Part shown: positions 51,517 to 60,111 of the stretch, one piece after another
Layout of the letters: every line of letters begins with the position of its first letter
Position numbering within the stretch: position 1 is the stretch's first letter
Assembly: GCA_001570385.1 (NCBI GenBank)
Contig: BBYL01000023.1
Span: 62,001 to 126,000, forward strand
Reading direction: 5' to 3'
Length of the DNA: 64,000 nt
Origin: Microtetraspora glauca
GTDB taxonomy: Bacteria > Actinomycetota > Actinomycetes > Streptosporangiales > Streptosporangiaceae
The notes under the pieces: model-generated
Told to the model about the DNA's origin: nothing
Seen by the model: the letters and a program-made list of their open reading frames with translations, nothing else
Databases searched by the model: none
Position numbers and translations under genes: made by a program

Positions 51517-52711
51517 CTCTTCCGACGCCGGAGAGCGCTTCGAGAGCCACCGGCTGCGGCCCGCACACCCGGCCCAGCAGCTCCTCCAGCGAGGAGTTGA
51601 CATTCTGGGGCCTTTCGAGCATCAGGTTGTGTCCGGTGCTCGGGAGCACGACGAAGTCGGCCGCCGGCAACGTGCCCGCGATCGTCTCGCTGTGCTCGAC
51701 CGGAGTGACGAGATCGTTCTTGCCGACCAGGATCAGCGTGGCCACGTCGCGCAGCGCGTCCAGCGCCGCCAGCCTGTCATGCGCCATCAAGGTCGCGTAG
51801 TAGTCGCCGATCACCTCGATGGGAGTGGAATCGATGATCCGATCAGCGGCCTGCCGCACGGCCGACGGCACGTCCGACGCGAACGAGTACCGCCGCACGA
51901 GCAGGTGCAGAAGCTCCGCGAAAGCGAGGTGCCCGTAACCCCTGATGATCGACCGTCCACCCAGCACCTTGAGAAGTCCGGGAACGAGCGGCTGCAGCAG
52001 CTTGGCACCGTACGCCGGCAGTCCGAGCGTGATGTGGCCCAGCCCGCCCGCCGAGGTCGAGAGCAGCGCGACCCCCACGACCCTGTCGTGGAACAGATCC
52101 GGGTGCGCCTCCGCCAGCGCCATGATCGCCATGCCGCCCATCGAGTGCCCGACCAGCACCACCGGGCCGGACGGGACGACCTCTTCCAGGACCCGGTACA
52201 GGTCCCGGCCGAGCTGCGCGATCGTGGCCGACCCCGGCGCGCCACGCCCCGACCGGCCGTGACCGCGCTGGTCGTACAGGACCAACCGGGCCCGATCGGC
52301 GAACGCCGTCCGCTGGCCGTTCCAGCAGCCCAGGTGGAGCGCCAGACCGTGGCAGAAGACCATGGTCAGCTCGGCGTCGCTGGAACCGCCCACCTCGACG
52401 TAGAGCTCGAGGCCGTCATCGGCCACGACGGCGCGTGCCGTTCCGGCGGGCAGCTCCGCGTCTTCGGGCTGGAACATCCGGGCCGAATCGCATGAAGCAT
52501 CCGGCAGCTCGTCCGGCAAGCCGTTCGACGAGGTGTTCGACAAGATGTCCGACTCCGACTCCTCGTCCGACGCCTCGTCCGCGTCCGACTCCGCCTCGAG
52601 GAGGTCCCGGCGCCTGAGGTCGATGCCACTGATCACGCGAGGGTCGAACCCTCGGATGACGGCGGGGCCGGACACGTCAGGCGACGGTCCGTACAGGCGA
52701 TTGCTGAGCAT
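51506..52711 (-). CDS. Alpha/beta hydrolase with acidic N-terminal extension
   Basis: 401-residue alpha/beta hydrolase. Triad is visible: Ser in VGHSMGG near residue 198, Asp in VGKNDLVTP, His in STGHNL near the end; the oxyanion block is FCHGLALHLG. The first 100 residues are an unusual extension rich in Asp, Glu and Ser (about residues 35-80), probably disordered. ATG 52711 has GGAGGG 8 nt upstream. Substrate unknown; lipid esters or haloperoxidase-like chemistry are possible. Repeated element C lies 105 bp upstream, the same distance as for DUF5999. Confidence 0.87.
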   Translation of the reverse strand: MLSNRLYGPSPDVSGPAVIRGFDPRVISGIDLRRRDLLEAESDADEASDEESESDILSNTSSNGLPDELPDASCDSARMFQPEDAELPAGTARAVVADDGLELYVEVGGSSDAELTMVFCHGLALHLGCWNGQRTAFADRARLVLYDQRGHGRSGRGAPGSATIAQLGRDLYRVLEEVVPSGPVVLVGHSMGGMAIMALAEAHPDLFHDRVVGVALLSTSAGGLGHITLGLPAYGAKLLQPLVPGLLKVLGGRSIIRGYGHLAFAELLHLLVRRYSFASDVPSAVRQAADRIIDSTPIEVIGDYYATLMAHDRLAALDALRDVATLILVGKNDLVTPVEHSETIAGTLPAADFVVLPSTGHNLMLERPQNVNSSLEELLGRVCGPQPVALEALSGVGRGAR

Positions 52712-52816
52712 TGCCGCGTCCCTCCGCTCGCCGATCACGTTCCTGGGCGATGCCACCGGCCCGTGTCCTCAAGGCCGGTCCGGTGACCTGCTTTCGCTCT
52801 CCACGATCCCGTCGGC

Positions 52817-52899
52817 GACGCCTGCCGTCTGCACCGGCAGCCTCCATCTTCCGGGTATGCCTCCGGCACTCCCCGCCTTCCTGCTAGCTGCAATGAGCC
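52817..52899 (-). promoter_or_regulatory. Repeated intergenic element, copy C
   Basis: About 83 bp, minus-strand order from GGCTCATTGCAGCTAGC to CAGACGGCAGGC. It shares the GCAGCTAgC start, central CCGGa block and AGACGGC end with copies A and B. It lies 105 bp upstream of the alpha/beta hydrolase start and 140 bp before the divergent DUF4328 gene. Confidence 0.65.
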
Positions 52900-53039
52900 G
52901 CCCTCTGACGCCCGCGGAGAGCGGACCGAGACCGAGGATCCCGGCAAGATCACAGAAGCGTTGCATGTCAGAGACGGGGTCACGGGGATTCCGGAAGGTG
53001 CCGGAACATTGTCCCCCCGCCTTCCCACAGGAGTCGCCG

Positions 53040-53756
53040 ATGTATCCGCCAGCAGCGCCTCGTCCGCCCCTGCGACCTGTCCGCGGCCTGGCGATGGCGG
53101 CCGTCGTCATGCTGGCCGTCGACTCCCTCATGAGCCTGATCGTGATCGTCGTCGACGCGCACCGCGCCGCCCTCATCGACCGGATCATCACCGACTACGA
53201 TTCCGTCGATCCCGCCGAGGTCGAGTTCAGCGACTGGCTCTATCCCCTGTCCGGGGTGGTGGAGATCGTCGTCTACGTCGGCACCGTCGTCATGTTCCTG
53301 GTCTGGTTGTTCCGCGCGCGGGCGAACGCCGAACTGCTGAGCCCGTGGCCGCAGCGGCACACCAAGCCGTGGGTGGTCCTCGGCTGGTTCGTCCCCATCG
53401 TGTGCTGGTGGTTCCCCAAGCAGATCGTGGACGACATCTGGAACTCCTCCAAGCCCGACGCCCACGTGTCGCCGCTCGCGACCGCCCGCCGTTCCGGCCT
53501 GGTCTCGGCCTGGTGGCTGGCCTGGTTGATCAGTACCTGGGGTTCGAAACTGGTGAGCAGGAGACTGGCATCGGCCGACGACCTGCCGTCCATGCGGGAC
53601 GCGGCCCGGTTCGACATCGTGACCAGCGGCATGTTCGTCGTCACAGCGGCCCTGGCCGCGCTGGTCATCCTGACGATCAGCCGGCTCCAGGAGGACCGGC
53701 GGCGGGCCATGCCGGCGCCTCCGTCGATGGACGGGTCCGGGTTCGTCCACGGATGA
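53040..53756 (+). CDS. DUF4328 membrane protein
   Basis: 238-residue membrane protein with four main helices (about residues 17-40, 76-98, 118-136, 155-170 and a last one near 195-218). The pattern FRARANAELLSPWPQRHTKPWVVLGWF followed by VCWWFPKQIVDDIWNSS marks DUF4328, found in many actinomycetes. ATG 53040 has ACAGGAG 6 nt upstream. Function unknown. It diverges from the alpha/beta hydrolase. Confidence 0.86.
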   Translation: MYPPAAPRPPLRPVRGLAMAAVVMLAVDSLMSLIVIVVDAHRAALIDRIITDYDSVDPAEVEFSDWLYPLSGVVEIVVYVGTVVMFLVWLFRARANAELLSPWPQRHTKPWVVLGWFVPIVCWWFPKQIVDDIWNSSKPDAHVSPLATARRSGLVSAWWLAWLISTWGSKLVSRRLASADDLPSMRDAARFDIVTSGMFVVTAALAALVILTISRLQEDRRRAMPAPPSMDGSGFVHG

Positions 53757-53800
53757 CCCGCCGGGGTCCCCGTAGTCCACGGCGTGCCCGGCCGGGCGGT

Positions 53801-54592
53801 TCAGGCGGGCGGGGGCGTGGCGCCGTGACGATCGGTGAAGTCGAGGATCCGCCGCCAGGCGTCCGCGCACGCCTCGCCCCACTGGGCGTACGCGCGGTCG
53901 AAGAAGGAGTGCGGAGCGCCCGGATAGGTGTGCGCCTCGTACGGCACCTCGGCCGCGGCGAGTTCGGCCGTGAACCGTTCGAACTCCCGGGCCGGGGTCA
54001 CCGCGTCGTCTCCCGCGATGAGCAGCAGCGACGGCCGCCGCATCTCGGGAACCACGTCGCGGACCAGCACCGGCCTGCCGTAGAAGCCGATCACACCGGC
54101 CAGATCCACCGGGCCGGCGGACAGCCGCCACGACTGGCTGCCGCCGAAGCAGAAGCCCACGGTGAAGGCGGGCCCGGACGCCCCGCGCTCGGCCAGGTGC
54201 GTCATCGCCACCGAGACGTCGGCGGCCACGTCCCGCGGGTCCACCTGGGCGATGTGCGGCTGGAACACGAAATCGGCACCGCGCTCGTCGTCATCGGTGG
54301 TGCGGCCGAACCAGTCGATCGCCGCGGTCGCGAATCCGGCCTCGGCGAACCGTACGGCGAGGTCACGGTAGTAGGGATGCAGCCCGCGCACGTCGGGCAG
54401 CACGATCATCCGGCCCCGTGGCGGCCCGGCGGGCAGTGCGACGTGCGCGGCGAGGCGGCTGCCGTCGGTGGACCTCAGAGTGACGGGCGCGTTCTCGGCG
54501 ACCGGTCGAGGATCCGGCGGGGCCGGCGGGCGGCTGTCCATGGAGTGGCACATGGTTCCCACTGTGCGATGCCCGCCACGGCGGTTCTCCAT
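53801..54592 (-). CDS. Dienelactone hydrolase family protein
   Basis: 263-residue DLH-type alpha/beta hydrolase. Nucleophile Cys in GFCFGGSQSW (near residue 140), Asp in IAGDDAVTP and His in APHSFFDRAY form the triad. DLH enzymes open dienelactones in aromatic breakdown or hydrolyse other lactones. ATG 54592 has AGGAGAGG upstream. It is transcribed toward and separately from the TetR-led catabolic block, with 60 bp between. Confidence 0.88.
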   Translation of the reverse strand: MENRRGGHRTVGTMCHSMDSRPPAPPDPRPVAENAPVTLRSTDGSRLAAHVALPAGPPRGRMIVLPDVRGLHPYYRDLAVRFAEAGFATAAIDWFGRTTDDDERGADFVFQPHIAQVDPRDVAADVSVAMTHLAERGASGPAFTVGFCFGGSQSWRLSAGPVDLAGVIGFYGRPVLVRDVVPEMRRPSLLLIAGDDAVTPAREFERFTAELAAAEVPYEAHTYPGAPHSFFDRAYAQWGEACADAWRRILDFTDRHGATPPPA

Positions 54593-54652
54593 CGCCCCCT
54601 CTCCTGACGGCCGGGCACGCCGTCGACGGCGAGGAGCCGGGGGCGCTCGGCG

Positions 54653-55288
54653 TCAGCGGGCGAGCAGGCCGCCGTACAGGATGCTGAGGAAGTGATCGGC
54701 GAGCTCCGCGGGGTCGTACCCGCCTCCCGGCTGGTACCAGCGGACCGTGGCCCAGATGCTGTCGCGCATGGACCGGTACAGCAGGTCGACGTCGATGTCG
54801 GCCCGGAACGCGCCCGACTCCTGCCCGGCGGCGAGTACCCGCAGCCAGACCTCGTCGTTCTCGTGGCTGTACTTGTTGACGTACTCGAACGCGGCCTGGT
54901 GGCTGAGGGCGCCGGATTCCTTCTGGTACAGCGCCACGGCGTGCGGACTGTCATGGATGGTGACGAACGCGTGGAGCACGAGCTCGTCGAGCTTCTCCTT
55001 CGGCGTCACGCCCTCGCGCTTCTCGATCTCGGTGAACCTCACCAGGAGCCGGCCGAGGAAGTCCCGCAGGATCTCGTCGAGCATGGCCTCCTTGGAGCTG
55101 AAGTGGTGGTAGAGGCTCCCGGAGAGAATGCCCGCGTCCTCCGCGATGTCGCGCACGGTCGTGCGCGCGTATCCCTGGGTCGCGAAGAGACGCGCGGCTA
55201 TTCCGAGCAACTCGGCCCTGCGGTCGGAACCGCGGGTACCACCGGCGGCATTCCTTGCCGAGCCCGCACCCGATCGCGTAGCCGCCAT
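54653..55288 (-). CDS. TetR family regulator, KstR2-like
   Basis: 211-residue TetR regulator. HTH with TTVRDIAEDAGILSGSLYHH near residues 44-63, a wording close to KstR2-type regulators that sense steroid-derived CoA thioesters. ATG 55288. Thirty-one bp upstream is AGCAAGCACTTGTT (55320-55333), a perfect match to the KstR2 operator, which supports autoregulation. It heads the block of genes to 63979, all on the same strand. Exact orthology to KstR2 is inferred. Confidence 0.87.
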   Translation of the reverse strand: MAATRSGAGSARNAAGGTRGSDRRAELLGIAARLFATQGYARTTVRDIAEDAGILSGSLYHHFSSKEAMLDEILRDFLGRLLVRFTEIEKREGVTPKEKLDELVLHAFVTIHDSPHAVALYQKESGALSHQAAFEYVNKYSHENDEVWLRVLAAGQESGAFRADIDVDLLYRSMRDSIWATVRWYQPGGGYDPAELADHFLSILYGGLLAR

Positions 55289-55319
55289 TAGTGTCCGTCC
55301 TTCCGGCAGTGCCTTACCC

Positions 55320-55333
55320 AGCAAGCACTTGTT
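55320..55333. promoter_or_regulatory. KstR2-type operator AGCAAGCACTTGTT
   Basis: Matches all fixed positions of the known KstR2 palindrome AnCAAGnnCTTGnT. Lies between the TetR start (55288) and the end of the upstream gene (55350). Confidence 0.75.
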
Positions 55334-55349
55334 TGATCTTGTCTCTAAT

Positions 55350-56192
55350 CTACTCCCTCGTCCGTGGTTCATCGAAGCCGACCTCGTCCCGGGAGTCCTG
55401 CTGGTCGAACCAGTCCCATTGCCAGGGCTGGATGGTGCGCAACGGACCGGACAGCAGGACACGTTCCCCGCAGGCGAGATCGGGCGGCGGCTCGGCGGCC
55501 GTCCACCCGGGTTCACGCGCGGCGAGCTCGGCGGCGACGCCGAGCGGGTCGGCGTCCAGGTAGGCGAGGGTGACGCGGATCGTGGAGCCAGACAGCGGCT
55601 TCAGCGAGCCGTCGGCGCCCTCCACCGTCACCGCCTCGCTGCGGAACGACCAGACACCGGCCACCCCGGGCAGTTCGAGCATCCGCGGGATGCGGACGCG
55701 GTCGTACCAGTCGAACAGCGCCTCGGCTTCCGGTCCGCCCGCGTCCTCGACCTCGCTGACGAGCACCTGGATCCCGGTGTGCGGCCGGAAGGGAAGCGCG
55801 GCCGCCGAGATGCGCACCCTCGGATGCACGTACCCCCTGACCGGCTGGAAGATCCCCATCAGCGGGCGGGCGGTCCATCGGAGGTCGGGTCGCCGGCCCT
55901 GCTGGAGGGTCGTGTCACCCAGCTCCTTCCACTGCCGGATGCTCTGCTTGGCCGGCTCGGCGAACCAGTACATCGCCATGTAGTCGACGTCCCGCAGCCA
56001 TCCGTCGCCCGTACCGGCCGTGCGGCAGTCCGGCGACCGCACCCAGCGGTCGCCGTGCACGACGCCGGGCAGGGCGAGGTTCTCCGGGCGGTGGTCGAGC
56101 TGGTGCCACTCGTTGTAGTCACGGTGCCGGGATGGGTCCGACAACCGGGGGAACGCGAAGAAGACGCGTGTGGCGGTCAGCGGCGTGGTCAT
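55350..56192 (-). CDS. Protein of unknown function, possible dimeric alpha/beta-barrel (EthD-like)
   Basis: 280 residues, soluble, no signal peptide. Two halves look related to small dimeric alpha/beta-barrel proteins: the first has DYNEWHQLDHRPENLALPGV, the second ALFDWYDRVRIPRMLELPGV; both carry a W/D-rich helix followed by a LPGV strand, suggesting an internal duplication. Such folds include EthD and other small oxygenase or cyclase-like enzymes. ATG overlaps the stop of the upstream ATPase gene by 4 bp, so it belongs to the transporter operon. I cannot name its reaction. Confidence 0.65.
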   Translation of the reverse strand: MTTPLTATRVFFAFPRLSDPSRHRDYNEWHQLDHRPENLALPGVVHGDRWVRSPDCRTAGTGDGWLRDVDYMAMYWFAEPAKQSIRQWKELGDTTLQQGRRPDLRWTARPLMGIFQPVRGYVHPRVRISAAALPFRPHTGIQVLVSEVEDAGGPEAEALFDWYDRVRIPRMLELPGVAGVWSFRSEAVTVEGADGSLKPLSGSTIRVTLAYLDADPLGVAAELAAREPGWTAAEPPPDLACGERVLLSGPLRTIQPWQWDWFDQQDSRDEVGFDEPRTRE

Positions 56193-57052
56193 TGGCTCGC
56201 CTCCTCCATCGGCCGCGTCGAGGGATCGAGGTCCCCCGCGACCATCCGCCGTCCGGTGGCATCGCGCGGCACCGGCACGGGGATGGCGGACAGCAGCCGC
56301 TGGGTGTACTCGTGGGTGGGGGAACGGAAGATCTGCGTGACATCGCCCTGCTCGACGATGCGTCCCGAGGCCATCACCAGCACGCGGTCGGCGATGACCT
56401 CCACCAGGGCCAGATCGTGGCTGACGAACAGATAGGACAGCCCGAGTTCCTCCTGCAGGTCACGCAGGAGGTTGAGCACCTGGGCCCGGACGGAGACGTC
56501 GAGCGCGGCGACGGGTTCGTCGCACACGATGAGGCTCGGATTGAGCGTCAGCGCGCGGGCGATGGCGACCCGCTGCAACTGCCCTCCGGAGAGTTCGGAG
56601 GGGTATCTGGCGAGGTACCGGCGGCCGATGCCCACCCGGTCGAGCAGTTCGGCGCCGCGCCGCAGCCGGGCGGCGCGGTCGAGGTCGGTGTGTACGAGCA
56701 GCGGCTCGGCGACGGCCTCGGCGATGCTCATCCGGGGGTCCAGGGAGCTGTACGGGTCCTGGAAGATCATCTGCATGCGGCGCCGCAGCCGGCGCATCTC
56801 GCGGGAGGAGGCCGCGCGCACGTCGATCCCGTCGAACGTGATCTTCCCGGTGTCCGGTTCGATCAGGCGCAGGACGATCCGGCCCAGGGTCGACTTGCCC
56901 GCCCCGGACTCCCCGACCACGGCCAGGCACTCCCCCTTCTCCAGGGTGAAGTCGATGTCCTGGACGGCGGGAGGCCGAGGGGGGCGCCGGCCGAGCAGGC
57001 CGCGTCCGGTCGTGAAGGTCTTGGACACTCCCGATACTTCGAGCAGGCTCAC
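56189..57052 (-). CDS. Oligopeptide/nickel-type ABC transporter ATPase (OppF-like)
   Basis: 287-residue ATPase of the Opp/Dpp class. Walker A GESGAGKST is near residues 45-53, the MIFQDPYSSLDPRM block near 92-105, signature LSGGQLQR and Walker B LIVCDEPVAALD near residues 170-181. The C-terminal region is short, fitting OppF. GTG start overlaps the OppD-like stop by 4 bp. It works with 57049, 58082 and 58993. Confidence 0.92.
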   Translation of the reverse strand: MSLLEVSGVSKTFTTGRGLLGRRPPRPPAVQDIDFTLEKGECLAVVGESGAGKSTLGRIVLRLIEPDTGKITFDGIDVRAASSREMRRLRRRMQMIFQDPYSSLDPRMSIAEAVAEPLLVHTDLDRAARLRRGAELLDRVGIGRRYLARYPSELSGGQLQRVAIARALTLNPSLIVCDEPVAALDVSVRAQVLNLLRDLQEELGLSYLFVSHDLALVEVIADRVLVMASGRIVEQGDVTQIFRSPTHEYTQRLLSAIPVPVPRDATGRRMVAGDLDPSTRPMEEASQ

Positions 57053-58080
57053 GCGACCGTCACTCCCTGCAGTTCGATCTCGCTCGTCCGGAGGCACCGG
57101 GCCTCGTTCGCCGGCCCGGCCGGGGTCAGGTCCGGGTGCCGGGAGTCGCACCGGCCGGGTTCGCGATGCGGGCACCGATCGTGGAACCGGCACCCCGCGG
57201 GCCAGGAGCCGGGGGCGGGGATGCTGCCGGGGATGGACTCCAGCCGGCGGTCCGACCGGAGGCCGGGCTTGGGGATCGCGGCCAGCAGGCCCGAGGTGTA
57301 CGGGTGCCGTGGCCGCAGGAAGATGTCCGCCGCGGTGCCCTGCTCGGCGACTTCGCCGGCGTACATGACGATGACCTTCTGGCACAGCTCGGCGACCACC
57401 GCGAGATCGTGGCTGACGAAGAGCAGCGACACCCCCGTCTGCTCCTGCAGTTCCCGCAGCAACTGCAGGATCCGTTCCTGCACCGTGACGTCGAGCGCGG
57501 TGGTGGGCTCGTCGGCGATCAGCAGCCGGGGGTTGCACGCCATGACCATGGCGATCATCACGCGCTGGCACATGCCGCCGCTGAACGCGTGGGGGTAGTC
57601 GTCGACCCGTTCCGCCGCGCGCGGGATCTGGACGAGGTCGAGCATCTCGATCGCCCGCGCCCTGGCGGCCTTGCGGTTGAACCCGAGGTGCCGGCGGACC
57701 GACTCCGCGATCTGGTCGCCGACGGTGAAGGCGGGATTGAGGCTGCGGATCGGCTGCTGGAAGATCATCCCCATGCCGGGGCCGCGGAGGCCGCGCCACT
57801 CGCGTTCGGGGAGCGCCGTCAGCTCCCGTCCGTCGAAGTGCACCGACCCGCCCGCGACGCGCCCGCCCATGACACCGGTCAGTCCCATCACCGCGAGCGA
57901 GGTGACCGTCTTGCCCGAGCCCGACTCGCCGACCAGCGCGACGGATTCGCCCTGGCCCACGGTGAACGACACCTGTTGCACCACCGGTGTCCATCCGCCC
58001 GCCGGGTTCGGGAACTCCACCGTCAGGTCCCGTGTCTCGAGCAGCGGCGGGGCCTCCGTCTCCTGCTGTCGCTCCGTCAC
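57049..58080 (-). CDS. Oligopeptide/nickel-type ABC transporter ATPase (OppD-like)
   Basis: 343-residue ATPase. Walker A GESGSGKT, the MIFQQPIRSLNPAF block, signature FSGGMCQR and Walker B LLIADEPTTALD are intact; the C-terminal oligo_HPY region with GCRFHDRCPHREPGRC carries the Cys pattern that can bind an Fe-S cluster in this family. GTG 58080 is chosen: AGGGAG lies 6 nt upstream and the start is 1 bp after the previous stop; a longer GTG start at 58098 lacks a ribosome site. Confidence 0.92.
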   Translation of the reverse strand: MTERQQETEAPPLLETRDLTVEFPNPAGGWTPVVQQVSFTVGQGESVALVGESGSGKTVTSLAVMGLTGVMGGRVAGGSVHFDGRELTALPEREWRGLRGPGMGMIFQQPIRSLNPAFTVGDQIAESVRRHLGFNRKAARARAIEMLDLVQIPRAAERVDDYPHAFSGGMCQRVMIAMVMACNPRLLIADEPTTALDVTVQERILQLLRELQEQTGVSLLFVSHDLAVVAELCQKVIVMYAGEVAEQGTAADIFLRPRHPYTSGLLAAIPKPGLRSDRRLESIPGSIPAPGSWPAGCRFHDRCPHREPGRCDSRHPDLTPAGPANEARCLRTSEIELQGVTVA

Positions 58081-58081
58081 G

Positions 58082-58996
58082 TCACTCTCCCTTGCCACGT
58101 GCCGACCGGCTGCGCGTCATGCCCTTGCGCACGCCGTCTCCCAGGTAGGTGAAGGCCAGAACGGTGAGGAAGATCATCACACCGGGTGGCCACACGAGAT
58201 ACGGCGCCAGGCCCATGTTCGAGGACGCCGTGGACAGCATCGATCCCCAGCTCGACGCCGGCGCCCGGACGCCGAGGCCCAGGAAGCTCAGGCTCGCCTC
58301 CGCCGCGACCGCGGCGCCCAGCGACACGGAGATCACCAGCACGATGGGCGGCATCACGTTGGGCAGTATGTGCCGCACCGCGGTCCGCAGGTTCCCGCAG
58401 CCGAGGGCGATGGACGCCTCGATGTACGTCTCGTGCCGCACGTCCATCGTGGTGGCGCGGGCCACCCGGAAGAACCGGGGGGCCATGATCACACCGATGG
58501 CCAGCATCGCGTTGGTGATGCCGGGGCCGAGCACCGCCACGATGGTGATGGCCAGCACGAGCGACGGCGCGCTCATCAGCGTGTCCATGATCCTGGTCAG
58601 CACCGTGTCCAGCCAGCCGCCCCGGTATCCGGCGGCGACGCCGGGCGGGAGGCCGATCACCAGCGCCACGGCCACCGCCTGCGCCGAGGCCTGCAACGAC
58701 ACCCTGGCGCTGTAGATCAGGCGGCTCAGCACGTCCCTGCCGTAGTCGTCGGTGCCGAGCAGGTGGTCGGCGCTCGGCGGGCGCAGGCGCTGCAACACGT
58801 TCTGGACGTTCGGGTCGTACGGCGCGATCAGCGGGGCCAGGACGGCGCCCAGGACGAGCAGGGCCAGGAATCCGCCCGCCACGATCGTGGACTTGCGGCG
58901 CAGGATGCCGCGCACGATGCCCGCCTGCGCGGGTTCCTCGTACGGCTCGCCGGGCGCGTCGACGGGGTCGTCCAGCGGGGTGGTGACGTTCTTCAT
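58082..58996 (-). CDS. Oligopeptide-type ABC transporter permease (OppC-like)
   Basis: 304-residue permease. A cytoplasmic N-tail leads to helix 1 (about residues 33-55), then HLLGTDDYGRDVLSRLIYSAR, typical of OppC/DppC, and the EAA-type loop EASIALGCGNLRTAVRHILPN near residues 195-215. Six helices. ATG overlaps the OppB-like stop by 4 bp. Confidence 0.92.
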   Translation of the reverse strand: MKNVTTPLDDPVDAPGEPYEEPAQAGIVRGILRRKSTIVAGGFLALLVLGAVLAPLIAPYDPNVQNVLQRLRPPSADHLLGTDDYGRDVLSRLIYSARVSLQASAQAVAVALVIGLPPGVAAGYRGGWLDTVLTRIMDTLMSAPSLVLAITIVAVLGPGITNAMLAIGVIMAPRFFRVARATTMDVRHETYIEASIALGCGNLRTAVRHILPNVMPPIVLVISVSLGAAVAAEASLSFLGLGVRAPASSWGSMLSTASSNMGLAPYLVWPPGVMIFLTVLAFTYLGDGVRKGMTRSRSARGKGE

Positions 58997-59934
58997 GCGC
59001 GCACCTTCGGATTGAAGTAGCCGTAGGAGATGTCGACCAGGAGGTTCACCACTACGACCACGCTGGTGGAGAAGAGGACGAAGCCGAGCAGGACCGGGAT
59101 GTCCCTGCTGAGCACGCTGTCGACCGCCAGGCTTCCGAGACCGGGCATGTTGTAGATGATCTCGATGGTGACCGAGCCGGCGAGCACCTCGGCGACCCGG
59201 AAACCGAGCACCGTCACCACGGGGACGCAGGCGTTCTTCAGCGCGTGCTTGAACAGGACCGCGCTTCGGCTCAGCCCCTTCGCCTGCGCGTTGAGGATGT
59301 AGTCCGACTTCAGCTCCTGCCCGAGCGCCGACCGCAGCTGCAGCGTCACCTCGGCGGCGGGAAGCAGGCCGAGGGCGATGCCGGGCAGGACGAGGTGGGA
59401 CATCCACGGCCACAGCCCCTCCGACAGCGGCACGAACCCGAAGGCGGGGAAGACCTGGAAGGTCACCGCGAACAGCGATGCCAGGACGAGTCCGAACCAG
59501 AACGCCGGGATGGCGATCGCGACCGAGGCCAGCCAGTTCACCAGGCGGTCGACGACACCGCCCGGCCGCAGCGACGCCAGGATCGCCATGAGGGTGCCCA
59601 GCACGACCGCCATCACCATCGCGAACAGCACCAGGGACATCGTGGTGCCCATCCGCCGGACGATCATGTCCGTCACCGACTGGTCGGACATGAGCGACTG
59701 GCCGAGGTCTCCGTGCAGCACGGCGCCCACCCACCGCAGGTAGCGTTCCACGACCGGATCAGACAGGCCCAGCTCTCCCCTGATCGCCGCGATGCGATCC
59801 GGGGTCGGATCCTCACCGGCCAGCACGACCGCCGGGTCACCGGGGGCGAGGTCGATGAGGAGGAAGACCAGGAGCGGCACCACGAGCAGCAGTGGGATCG
59901 CTGCGAGCAGTCGCTTGCCTGCGTGGCGCAGCAT
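58993..59934 (-). CDS. Oligopeptide-type ABC transporter permease (OppB-like)
   Basis: 313-residue permease with N-terminal helix LLAAIPLLLVVPLLVFLL, the DLAPGDPAVVLAG block and the EAA-like loop NAQAKGLSRSAVLFKHALKN. First gene of the importer operon. ATG 59934 has AAGGGA 8 nt upstream. No substrate-binding protein gene lies anywhere in 53-64 kb, so the cargo receptor must be encoded elsewhere or lost. Confidence 0.92.
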   Translation of the reverse strand: MLRHAGKRLLAAIPLLLVVPLLVFLLIDLAPGDPAVVLAGEDPTPDRIAAIRGELGLSDPVVERYLRWVGAVLHGDLGQSLMSDQSVTDMIVRRMGTTMSLVLFAMVMAVVLGTLMAILASLRPGGVVDRLVNWLASVAIAIPAFWFGLVLASLFAVTFQVFPAFGFVPLSEGLWPWMSHLVLPGIALGLLPAAEVTLQLRSALGQELKSDYILNAQAKGLSRSAVLFKHALKNACVPVVTVLGFRVAEVLAGSVTIEIIYNMPGLGSLAVDSVLSRDIPVLLGFVLFSTSVVVVVNLLVDISYGYFNPKVRA

Positions 59935-60093
59935 GCTGTGTCCCTTCGACGAGTTACGGAGCGGGTTGCCGGGCGGGTTCGGGGAGGCTTCGGGAGGCTT
60001 CGGCGTGGGGCCGGCGCGCGCCTCCGCCTGGACCGTCGGCCCGGCCACGGCGTCACGACGCTCGGCCGCGGAGAGGATTTCGGTCAGAACTTA

Positions 60094-60111
60094 AACAAGC
60101 AATAGCTTGGT
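60094..60111. promoter_or_regulatory. Inverted repeat AACAAG-N6-CTTGGT, expanded KstR2-like box
   Basis: Minus strand reads ACCAAG, six bases, then CTTGTT: both half-sites of AnCAAGnnCTTGnT but with a 6-bp instead of 2-bp centre. The inner palindrome CAAGCAATAGCTTG is perfect in its outer five bases. It lies upstream of the OppB-like start in an unusually AT-rich patch. The rest of 59935-60254 holds no gene I can support. Confidence 0.5.
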
